Assembly (NCBI GenBank): GCA_003054695.1
Contig: QAZA01000010.1
Span: 186,001-250,000, forward strand
Source of the DNA: Verrucomicrobia bacterium LW23
GTDB taxonomy: Bacteria > Verrucomicrobiota > Verrucomicrobiia > Methylacidiphilales > UBA1321
Length of the DNA: 64,000 bases
Direction of reading: 5' to 3'
Position 1 is the first letter of the stretch; every line of letters starts with the position of its first letter. The notes beneath the pieces were generated by a model. That model saw only the letters and a program-made list of their open reading frames with translations, did no database searches and was not told the origin of the DNA. This document shows positions 7,300-16,300 of the stretch, piece after piece. The translations under genes and the position numbers were made by a program.

Positions 7300-10200
7300 G
7301 CACTTCATCCCTCGTTCTATCTCGGGCCATTGACGTTTGCCGCCAATCCGTCTTTGTGACGCATCGTAAAGCGCGGACGCATGCACGTTTTAGCCGCGGC
7401 AAACAGGGCTACGCGCTTATTCTGGTGCTGAGCGTGATTGCGCTGTGCGTGGTGATGGTGACGGCGTTTCTCTCGCGCAGCACCCAGGAGCGCTCCGCAG
7501 CCGCGGGCAACAAGGCCACCGCCGACGCGCGGCGCCTGGGCGACATCGCCGTAAGCCTGGTGCAGGGGCAGATTAACCACGCCACCACACAGGGCACCGA
7601 TATCGCGTGGACCTCGCAGCCGGGCATGGTGCGCACGTTTACCAGCACGGGCAATCTGCGCAACGCGTACAAGCTGTACTCGGCGCCCAAGATGATCGAC
7701 ACCGCTGTGTCGCTGACCGACGACATGGCGCCCAGCAACTGGGCGGAGAGCACGGCGGTGTGGGTGGACATCAACGCGCCGGTGACTTCCGGCGGTGTCA
7801 AGAATTTCCCCATTCTGGCTTACTCCTCCAAGGCCGTGCAGGATCTCAACGATCCCAGCCCGACAAAAAATCTCCCCTCCCCCAAGGGCGACGTACTGCC
7901 GGTGGAAGGCTTCAGCCTGGGTACCGTGCCCGGCACACCCAGCGAGTACCAGCCCATCCCCATGCCCCTGCGCTGGCTCTACGTGCTTCAGGACGGCCAA
8001 CTGGTGGCCCCGCCCGCGACGGCCACAGGCAAGACGGTGGATATTGCCGGCGCCACCTCCAGCAACCCCATCGTCGGCCGCATCGCCTTCTGGACGGACG
8101 ACGAGACGTGCAAGATTAACATCAACACCGCGGGCGAGCCCACGTTCTGGGATACGCCGCGCAACGCCTCTCGCCAGGACTACTGGGGCTTTGCCTACCG
8201 CCAGCCGGCCCATGGCGAGTACCAGCGCTACCCCGGCCACCCGGCCATGGTTGCGATGTCCTCCGCGTTCCCCTTCGAGGCGCTTGCGGACGATCCGCTG
8301 CCCCCCGCGCCCGCCACAGTCATGACGGACTATCGCCACGTGGACGACTTTATGAAGCTTGCGCCCCGCTACACGTTTGCGGGCTCCAAAGCGGGCACAG
8401 TCAGCTTCGTGGAGCTAAAGGCGCAAAACGCCACCCGCGAGCTGATTACCGCCAAGGACGACGAACGCCTCTATACGTCGCTGGACGAGATGCTCTTCCG
8501 TCCCACCATGACGGCGGGCAACCGCACCACGGAGAGCTTCCTGACCCGGCCGCTGCTCGATTCGCGCAAGTTCTTCCTCACCGCCCACAGCCGCGCTCCG
8601 GAGACGAATCTCTATAACCTGCCCCGCATTGCCACCTGGCCGATCTACCGGTTGGGTACCTCCGACTGGAATGACCGCACCACGGCATATGACCGCGCCA
8701 TGCTTTTCTGCAGCTCCACCGGCCCCACCTCCGGCACTCAGAGGCCCTATATCTTTCAGCGCGAGCTGGCGCTTGACCCCAACAACGACTGGGACAACAT
8801 CCAGCGCAACAGGGAGCTTTACGACTACCTGCAGTACCTTACGTCACGGCCCATTCCCGGCGTGGCCAACGGCGGCGCTACGTTCCTGACGAAGTACCCG
8901 AACGATCGCGACTCCATCCTGACGCAAATGATGGATTACATCCGCTGCACCAACCTCTGCGATGCCAACCTGGTGAACTCGGCCGGCGTCCCCATGACGA
9001 ACAAGATGTTTGCCCGCTACGATGGCAACGCCGCCGGCGCCATTCCGGGCGCCAGCTGCGTCGCCCCGTTGCATGGGCCCAACAACACAATGGGGCAGGG
9101 CCGCTGGCATACGCTCAAGCAGCTCACCACCACCTTTTTTGCAACGGCCACTGGCGCCCACCTGCCTTCGGACGCCAATGGCAGCAACATTGCCACCAAT
9201 GACACGTTGAAGGTCCCCTACCCCACCGGCGTTTTCACCCCGCTTGCCCCTGGCGAGACCCGCGTGCAGCTGCACATCATGCCGGAGATTATCACGACGA
9301 TGGGCGGCTTCCGGCAGTCCATCCCGCAGCTAACGGTGGAGATTCTGGGCCTGGATGCCTGCACTATCAACGGCACCAACCTCAAACTGCCGGAGAGGGC
9401 GTACACGGTTTTCTATAACCCCACCCAGGCGCTCGGGGGCGATGAGCTTGGGCCGGACTACCCGCAGAGCATGGCCGCGCACTACAAGCTCAAGGTCAAC
9501 CGCCCCACGGCCGAGCTCCCCTATCCGGCCAACCCGATCTACCCCATCTACGGGCCCGGCGGTGTAGTCAACTATCCGTTTATCTCCACCCCGGTGACGG
9601 TAACAGGCAGCACCATGACGTTTGGCGGCGCCCCCATTACCGTCAACCTCTATGCGGGTGAAACCACCACCGGGGCGAGCGTTCCCTCCCCCAACACCTC
9701 CTCCAACGGCCCAGCTTACGATCCCACCAAGCGCAGGCTGGTGCAAACCTTCCGCATGCTTCTCCCCACTGGCGCCATTCCTGTTCCCACCATGGGCAAC
9801 AACAAGGAGTTCTGGAGCGTCTACACCGAAGGCACCGGATTCCCTTCGACAACCCGTGGGCGCTTTTACCAGCGCCGTGCGGGCGACACTTCCGCCGGCC
9901 TTATCGATGGGACCAATGACGTGGTTCGCAGCATGATTCCCAAGGTTTCGGACTTCCGTATCGTCCAGACGCTGAGGGACAGCAGCGACATGTTTGTGCC
10001 GCACCCCAGCTGGAACTCGACCACCGTTTTCCGCGCGTGGTACACCTACAACAGCAGCAGCACCGCCTCATACAATGGCAAGTTCACCTCCAAGGACCCA
10101 GTCGGGATGGACAATCTCCCGAGGACCGCGGCGGACCTTCCTTCCCCTCTCCCCACCGGCGTGTCGCTCAACCCCTGCGAAGCTACGGGCGACTTTGACG

Positions 10201-11216
10201 GCAACATGGGTGCGGGCCGCCCCGGTGCCATGGCCAATAAGCCCGACGACGGCGATCTGGGTTCGGACGGCACGTGGGTGCCCTACTTCCAGCGCAATCG
10301 CGACGGTGATCTGCTCTATTCGTTCTTCTCCCCCAACCGCGTAACGCCAGGCGCCGGCATGTTTGGCTCACTCTCCACCTGCGCTCGCTCGCCCTTTACG
10401 CAATGGCGCACCCTGCTCTTCCGCCCGCCTGCGGCGGATGCCGAGTCGACCCATTACGGCAATACTTCCCCCAAGGACCATTACTTCCTCGATCTCTTCT
10501 GGATGCCGGTGGTCGCTCCCTGGGCTATCTCGGATCGCTTCTCCACGGCCGGCAAGATCAACATGAACTACCAGATCATGCCCTTCACCTATATCAACCG
10601 CGCCACCGCCATGCATGCAGTGCTTAAGGGCGAGCGCACGCCGCGTTTCCCCAATGCAAGCCCGGGCTACGCGCCTAACATCAACTCCGGCAACTTCGAT
10701 ACTTACTCGGGTATCGCTCGCAACGACCGTAAAGTGATCGATCCCGACCTGACGCTCCAGCAGTTCCGCGACCGCTTTAACCAGGCCGACGTGAACAGGA
10801 ACGTTTTCATCACCTCGTCCGAAATCTGCGAAATTACCCTGGTGCCCCGAGGCGAATCGCTTGCGTCCGCCAGGAACTGGAACAACTTCCGTGTAACGGC
10901 GGACAACATCCGCGAGAAGCCGTACGCCACGATGCTGCCGAAGCTGACGACCAAGTCCAACACCTACCTGGTGCACTTCCGCGCGCAGTCGCTGAAGAAG
11001 GCGGTGGGAAGCGACCCGGCGGTGTGGGTGGAGGGACGCGACGCGGTGACGAGCGAGTATCGCGGCTCCACGGCCATTGAGCGCTTTATCAACCCGGATG
11101 CCGATATCCCTGACTACGCGGCGCTGACGATGGCCACCCCGGGCGACCTGACGGTGCCGACCCTCGACACCTTCTACAAGTGGCGCGTCATCCGCAACAC
11201 CCAATTCGCCCCCTAA
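7296..11216 (+). CDS. Verru_Chthon cassette protein A (large membrane-anchored protein)
   Basis: A 1306-residue protein, far larger than its three prepilin-like partners. A basic N-terminus is followed by one hydrophobic segment (YALILVLSVIALCVVMVTAFLS, about residues 39-60) and SRSTQERSAAAGNKATADA, an arrangement reminiscent of PilX/GspK-type minor pilins that lack the classical Glu+5. The remaining 1240 residues are exported, rich in Pro, Thr, Asn and aromatic residues, and contain no enzyme motif recognised here. It is the last gene of the B-C-D-A unit and starts inside the D stop codon. By analogy with GspK it could cap a pseudopilus, but no experimental role is known for this family as far as I know. 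Confidence 0.85.
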   Translation: MSTSSLVLSRAIDVCRQSVFVTHRKARTHARFSRGKQGYALILVLSVIALCVVMVTAFLSRSTQERSAAAGNKATADARRLGDIAVSLVQGQINHATTQGTDIAWTSQPGMVRTFTSTGNLRNAYKLYSAPKMIDTAVSLTDDMAPSNWAESTAVWVDINAPVTSGGVKNFPILAYSSKAVQDLNDPSPTKNLPSPKGDVLPVEGFSLGTVPGTPSEYQPIPMPLRWLYVLQDGQLVAPPATATGKTVDIAGATSSNPIVGRIAFWTDDETCKININTAGEPTFWDTPRNASRQDYWGFAYRQPAHGEYQRYPGHPAMVAMSSAFPFEALADDPLPPAPATVMTDYRHVDDFMKLAPRYTFAGSKAGTVSFVELKAQNATRELITAKDDERLYTSLDEMLFRPTMTAGNRTTESFLTRPLLDSRKFFLTAHSRAPETNLYNLPRIATWPIYRLGTSDWNDRTTAYDRAMLFCSSTGPTSGTQRPYIFQRELALDPNNDWDNIQRNRELYDYLQYLTSRPIPGVANGGATFLTKYPNDRDSILTQMMDYIRCTNLCDANLVNSAGVPMTNKMFARYDGNAAGAIPGASCVAPLHGPNNTMGQGRWHTLKQLTTTFFATATGAHLPSDANGSNIATNDTLKVPYPTGVFTPLAPGETRVQLHIMPEIITTMGGFRQSIPQLTVEILGLDACTINGTNLKLPERAYTVFYNPTQALGGDELGPDYPQSMAAHYKLKVNRPTAELPYPANPIYPIYGPGGVVNYPFISTPVTVTGSTMTFGGAPITVNLYAGETTTGASVPSPNTSSNGPAYDPTKRRLVQTFRMLLPTGAIPVPTMGNNKEFWSVYTEGTGFPSTTRGRFYQRRAGDTSAGLIDGTNDVVRSMIPKVSDFRIVQTLRDSSDMFVPHPSWNSTTVFRAWYTYNSSSTASYNGKFTSKDPVGMDNLPRTAADLPSPLPTGVSLNPCEATGDFDGNMGAGRPGAMANKPDDGDLGSDGTWVPYFQRNRDGDLLYSFFSPNRVTPGAGMFGSLSTCARSPFTQWRTLLFRPPAADAESTHYGNTSPKDHYFLDLFWMPVVAPWAISDRFSTAGKINMNYQIMPFTYINRATAMHAVLKGERTPRFPNASPGYAPNINSGNFDTYSGIARNDRKVIDPDLTLQQFRDRFNQADVNRNVFITSSEICEITLVPRGESLASARNWNNFRVTADNIREKPYATMLPKLTTKSNTYLVHFRAQSLKKAVGSDPAVWVEGRDAVTSEYRGSTAIERFINPDADIPDYAALTMATPGDLTVPTLDTFYKWRVIRNTQFAP

Positions 11217-11257
11217 CCAGCGCCAGCGCCAGCGCGGGGCGCTGGACCCCTGTAGCT

Positions 11258-11280
11258 GACGGCCCCTGCGGGGGGCCGTC
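11258..11280 (+). terminator. Strong GC hairpin after the Verru_Chthon cassette
   Basis: GACGGCCCC/GGGGCCGTC, a perfect 9-bp stem with a 5-nt loop, 41 bp after the stop of protein A. A CCAGCG triplet repeat and a CCAGCGC/GCGCTGG pair lie between. There is no T-run, so if it terminates transcription it is not of the classical U-tract kind. Confidence 0.45.
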
Positions 11281-11364
11281 GCGGGGAGATTACGGGGCGG
11301 GGCCTGCTTTGCTGGGTTTCATCGTCTCGCATCTTACTTAGACTTACCACTCTGATTTCATTGC

Positions 11365-11397
11365 CCCCGACAGGATCGCATAGGCGGCATGTCGGGG
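11365..11397. other. Hairpin-forming inverted repeat in the 533-bp gap 11217-11749
   Basis: CCCCGACA/TGTCGGGG arms, perfect over 8 bp, around 17 nt. The gap from 11217 to 11749 otherwise holds the GC hairpin at 11258, a DnaA-box palindrome at 11535 and no convincing gene. Confidence 0.35.
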
Positions 11398-11534
11398 ATT
11401 GTTGCGTTTGCGGGCGTGGGCGTTGGCGTAGATGTTGCGGCGGTGGGCGCATAAGTGTAGCGAAATGTCGCAAGATTGGGGGGCGGGGACGTCTTCTCCC
11501 CGCATAAAGAAGAGCCGGGGCTGGGCACGGGCTG

Positions 11535-11555
11535 GTTATTCCACATGTGGATAAC
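11535..11555. promoter_or_regulatory. Palindrome containing a perfect DnaA box
   Basis: The 21-bp stretch is GTTAT(T)CCACA opposite TGTGGATAAC: nearly perfect symmetry with one extra T. The right half (11546-11554) is TGTGGATAA, the reverse complement of the consensus DnaA box TTATCCACA. It lies about 195 bp upstream of the ankyrin/transpeptidase gene. One box pair does not make an origin, but DnaA control of the downstream cell-wall gene is possible. Confidence 0.4.
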
Positions 11556-11749
11556 TGGTTTGCAATCAAGGAGATAGCACACGCGGGGCGGATTCACTTT
11601 CCTCACTTTGCGACACAATCTTGCTTGCGCCACCGCGGCGTATCCTTATGATGCTCGGTGCCTCGCCGGCCCCGCCATAGCCCGGCGCGCCCCCCTTTAT
11701 GTTGTAACCCCTTTTGCGCAAGCAGCTTTTGCTTCTGGAGAATCCCGCC

Positions 11750-13102
11750 ATGACTCGCACTGTACAGTTAGGACGCCTGATGCTCGCCCTCGGTGGCAGC
11801 GTCATCCTCGCCGGTTTTATCACCATCAGCGACAGCGTTCAGCAGCTCACTGTCAGCGGCGACGACTACGCGCGGCGCGAGGCCAGGCAGCATCTGGCCG
11901 ATCGCGGCATCTCCGTCGATGGCCCCGGCGTCTTCAAGGCGTCCGACAAGGGCGACGTGGCCAGCCTGGAGCTTCTGCGCCTGGCCGGCGCGGACCTCAA
12001 CGCTCGTGATCCCGAAACGGGGCTGACTCCCCTGCACCTGGCCATTGCCCGGCACAATCAGGACGCTGTAACGCTGCTGCTCAAGTACGCCAAGGACCTG
12101 AATTTGCAGGACGCGCACGGCTTTACGCCGCTGATGGCCGCCTCGCTCAGCGGCAACACCCAGGCCGTTAAGCTGTTGCTGGAGAAGAAAGTGGCCCTTG
12201 ACGTGACCAGCGCCGACGGCCGCACCGCCCTGCACCACGCCGTCTCCACCGGCCGTGTGGAAATTACCCACCGCCTTCTGCTGGCCAAAGCGCAGCCCGA
12301 TCTCGCGGACGGCGAGAAGGTGACGCCGCTGATGATTGCCGTGGACGAAGGCAGCTACAAGCAGGCCGAGCTGCTGCTGCAGGCCGGTGCCAATGCCAAT
12401 CAGTACTCCCCGCAACTTCAACAGCCCCTGCTTGTTGGCGAGATTGGCCGCGGCCGCAACGAGTTTGTGAGCCTGCTGTTGCAGTACGGCGCGGATCCCA
12501 ACACGATGATGGACGAGTCCGTTAAGCTCTCGCCCGAGTTTGGCAAAATGGTGGCCGGCAAAGCCATTACCAACGACAGCAAGATTACCGCGCTTATGCT
12601 GGCCTGTGCCCTGGGCCGCGAGGACATGGTGCGCCGCCTGGTGGCTCACCGCGCCGAGCTGTACCGCCGCTCCGGCAAATGGAAGCGCGTGGCCCTGGAC
12701 TTTGCCGCGTTTAACCGCGAGGTTGGCGCCATGCAGATTCTCTTTGGCAAGACGCCCAGCGAGCGTGCCCTGCGCCTGGAGGTCTCCCTGTCCAAGCAGA
12801 CGGTAACCGCGTACCAGGACGGTAAAGTGATCGCCGTGTCGCCCGTCTCCACCGGCCGCGCGGGATATCGCACGCCCACCGGGGTTTACGTTGTTACGCA
12901 TAAGTACGAGCACTGGATCTCCACTCTGTATCATGCGCCCATGCCCTACTTTATGCGCCTAAGCTGCGGCGCGTTCGGCCTGCACGCCGGCGCGCTGCCC
13001 GGCTACCCCGCCTCCCACGGCTGTATCCGCATGCCGATGGAGCGGGTGAAGGAGTATTTTCAGTTCGTGGAGCTCGGCACCGTCTGCACCATTGTCGAGT
13101 AA
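11750..13102 (+). CDS. Ankyrin-repeat protein with C-terminal L,D-transpeptidase (YkuD) domain
   Basis: A 450-residue envelope protein. It has an N-terminal hydrophobic segment (about residues 7-25, anchor or signal), then about seven or eight ankyrin-like repeats of the GxTPLHLA type (about 65-330), then a YkuD domain (about 340-450). The catalytic signature is intact: a His in GLHAGALPGY followed by SHGCIRMP with nucleophile Cys425. YkuD enzymes form L,D-cross-links in peptidoglycan or attach proteins to it, so the repeats would lie in the periplasm and could act as a binding platform. The start is supported by GGAG 9 nt upstream; the frame also opens at 11714. It stands alone on the plus strand. 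Confidence 0.9.
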   Translation: MTRTVQLGRLMLALGGSVILAGFITISDSVQQLTVSGDDYARREARQHLADRGISVDGPGVFKASDKGDVASLELLRLAGADLNARDPETGLTPLHLAIARHNQDAVTLLLKYAKDLNLQDAHGFTPLMAASLSGNTQAVKLLLEKKVALDVTSADGRTALHHAVSTGRVEITHRLLLAKAQPDLADGEKVTPLMIAVDEGSYKQAELLLQAGANANQYSPQLQQPLLVGEIGRGRNEFVSLLLQYGADPNTMMDESVKLSPEFGKMVAGKAITNDSKITALMLACALGREDMVRRLVAHRAELYRRSGKWKRVALDFAAFNREVGAMQILFGKTPSERALRLEVSLSKQTVTAYQDGKVIAVSPVSTGRAGYRTPTGVYVVTHKYEHWISTLYHAPMPYFMRLSCGAFGLHAGALPGYPASHGCIRMPMERVKEYFQFVELGTVCTIVE

Positions 13103-13238
13103 ATGCGGCCCTGGAGCGAGGGCAATGCCGCTTGCTTCCCAGCACCGCAGGGCGAAGCACACGTGTGCGTTGTTTCAGCTCCCTCATTGTCTGTGCTAGC
13201 CTTTTTACTGATTAGTACGGAGTATGGAGCACACTGTG

Positions 13239-13259
13239 AGAATTATTAGACATAATTCT
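13239..13259 (+). terminator. AT-rich hairpin followed by T-run
   Basis: AGAATTAT/ATAATTCT, perfect 8-bp arms with a TAGAC loop, followed by TTTTC. It is 136 bp after the ankyrin/transpeptidase stop and 130 bp before the exoprotein start, so it may terminate the former or bind a regulator of the latter. The rest of 13103-13389 shows nothing else. Confidence 0.4.
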
Positions 13260-13389
13260 TTTCAGCTGTACGGAATATCCTTACGATCCGGCGCTAACTA
13301 CAAGCTGTAGGCCCCTGGAGATGCGCTGTTGACCGAGCGGAACCGGCAAGCGCGCCTTGGTGGCTGCGCCGCCCACTTAACGCCGAACC

Positions 13390-16300
13390 ATGCGCCAGAC
13401 TTCGCTTTGGAACTTCCTCCATCCCGTTGTAGACTTAGCAGCTTCTCCTCCCCGTTTCTCTAAAGCGCAGTGGCACAGGCGTGCGGCACTGCTGGCGCTG
13501 CTGACTTTTCCCGCGGTTGCAGTGCCTGTGCCCGGCGTTCGGGCCAATCCTTCCGGCGGTACGGTTACGACGGGCAGCGCGACGATCAACGGTGGCCCCG
13601 GCAATGTCACCATTCATCAGTCCAGTGACAAAGCGATTGTACGGTGGCAGGATTTTTCGATTCAGAAGGGGGAGACGACCACGTTTGTGCAACCGGGCAG
13701 CGGCTCCGCAACACTCAACCGCGTTACCGGTCCCGGGGCATCGCTGCTGAATGGTAACCTTAATGCCAACGGGCGCATCTTTTTGATCAACCCCAATGGT
13801 GTGGTGGTGGGTAAGTCGGGCCGTGTCAACACCGCAGGGTTTACGGCCAGCACGCACGATGTCACCGACAGCGAGTTTCTCAACGGCGGAAACATGACTT
13901 TCCGCGGTAACAGCACAGCCTCGGTTATCAACGAGGGCACGATTCGTGCGACCGAAGGGGACGTGACGCTGATTGCCCGGCAGGTGGAGAATCACGGCAA
14001 GCTTCGCGCGCCCAAGGGCAGCGTGAATCTGGCGGGCGCGACGGAAGTGCTTGTCAAGCCCACGGGCACGCAGCGCGTGTTCATCAAAAGCGGCACGGGC
14101 TCCGTAAGCAACAGCGGCAGCATCAAGGCGGCGGCCGCCGAGTTGCGCGCGGCCGGCGGCAACGAGTACGCGCTGGCTGTCAACAACAGCGGCATTATCC
14201 GCGCCACAGGTGTGGACAAGAGCGGCGGCCGCATTGTGCTGCGGGCCAGCAGTGGCACCGTTCGTAACTCCGGCAAGCTCATCGCCGCGGCCAAAGCCCC
14301 CGGCAAAAAGGGTGGCCGCATTGATGTGACCGGCGAAACCGTTCACCTCACCTCCACCTCCCTTGTGGATGTCAGCAGCCCCGGCGGTCCGGGCGGCGAG
14401 GTCAATTTAGGCGGCGGTTTCCAGGGCAAGGACGCCACGGTATCGAACGCCAACGTTACCGTTGTTGACCAAGGCGCAGTCATTGATGCCGGCGGCGGCA
14501 CCAAGGGCGGCCAGGTTGTGGTGTGGAGCGAGCAGGCCACCGGCTTTTACGGCGAGATCGATGCCCAGGGCGGCACGGGCGGCTTTGCGGAGATTAGCAG
14601 CCGTAACTACCTGGACTATCGCGGCAGCGTTAACACGGGCGGCGGCACCCTGCTGTTTGACCCCAGCAACATCACGATCGCCAGCGCTGCGAGTGTTGAC
14701 ATTGTCTCCTCCGCCACACCCCTGGGCACCGCCATCACTACCAACCCGGCGTCCGCTACAGGGAATTCGATTCTGGACATAACAGCCTTGCTCTCAGCCC
14801 TGGCCCTTAACAATGTCATCGTCCACACCAGCAGCAGCGTGAATGCCGGCGGCAGCCTCTTTGCCACGGATACCGCCAGCGGAGACATCAACGTCCAGGT
14901 ACCGATTATGTGGACCAGTGGCCGCAGCCTTACCCTTCTGGCGCATGACGATGTGTGGGTGAACGGCTCCATCCAGGCCACCAATGGGGGTAATGTCAAC
15001 ATCGTCGCCGGATGGAACACGGCCTCGCTTGATATCGCCACAATTCTCTCCAACCCCAACAACTACGGCTTTAACGGCAACCTCCAGAACTCCGGCGGCG
15101 CCGTGCCCAACAATGGCGGCAACGTGTATGTCGGCACCGCCCCGTCAGCCAACGTGCGGATCGGCACGGCGGGCGGCGTTGTTACCGTTGCCGGCTTCGA
15201 CATTGTAGTAGGCTCCGCCGCCCCTATGGTGCTTTCGACGATTGGCTCCCATCTCAACAGCGCCGGAATCTACGTCATTGCCAAGAATGATGTGAGGCTA
15301 ACCTCGGCGCCCGACGGCTATGGCCTTGCGCAAATTGGCGACGGCGGGCCCCTCGTCAACACCGCCCCAATTACCGTCATCGCGGGGCGTGACATTATCC
15401 TCAACAGCACCGTGTCCGGGAACTCCGCCACGCGGATAGGCAACGGCGCGCCTTACAGTCTGGAGCCGACACTAGACATTGGGGGGGATATCAACGTTTC
15501 CGCAGGCAGGGATATTCTCTTTATAGGCGGCATCGACTCCATTGGCCACGGTGGGCCGGCGATCGACAGGCAGTCCATTTCGGGCGATATCACCGTTGTC
15601 GCGGGCCGCGACATTGTGAAGCAGGGCTTTCCGTCGGGAAATCATTCGAGCATCGGTCACGATTCCAGCGAAACGCCGGTTACCAGTGGCAACATTCAGG
15701 TTCGGGCGGGTCGCAACATTACGCTGCAGCCAACAGACGGTGAATTTTTTCAGATTGGCCACTTTGCCAAAAATCTCGACTCGATAACCGGCAACATTGA
15801 CGTTATTGCCGGGGGCTCTCTCACGTTGGGAGGCGGCCTGAATGGTATGGTGGCTATCGGCCATGCGGGCGGTGTAGCGCTAACCTCCCCCTCTCCGACC
15901 CTGGGCGGAAATATCAGCGTGGTTACCAGCGGCAATATTAATATGGCGGTTCTCGGAGCCAATTTCAGCAAAATAGGCCACGCTGGCGGAGAATTTTCCG
16001 GAAGCGCCCCCTTCATCGGCAGCGGCGGAATCTCGGTTATCGCAGGCGGCGCTTTGACGATGAGCGCCGGCGACAGCAACTTGCCCTTCCCTTTCCCCAC
16101 CGCCACAAACGCCCAGGTGCAGATTGGCCACGGCGGGATTCATATGGGCTTCTCCAGCGTTACGGGCAATATTGCGGTCTCGGCAGACAGCATTCTCATG
16201 ACGTCGGGCTTATCTTCCCTCCTCAGCTACGTCAACATCGGCCACCACGCCACCGGAATTCCCATCCTGGCGCCGGAGTCGATTGTCGGCAATATCCTGA

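Noticed and set aside
11535-11555. Replication origin
   Set aside because: Only one pair of DnaA boxes; no AT-rich unwinding region or box cluster and no dnaA or dnaN nearby.
11217-11749. Short minus-strand frames in the gap before the ankyrin gene
   Set aside because: Pro/Arg-rich products in several overlapping frames; no consistent reading frame.
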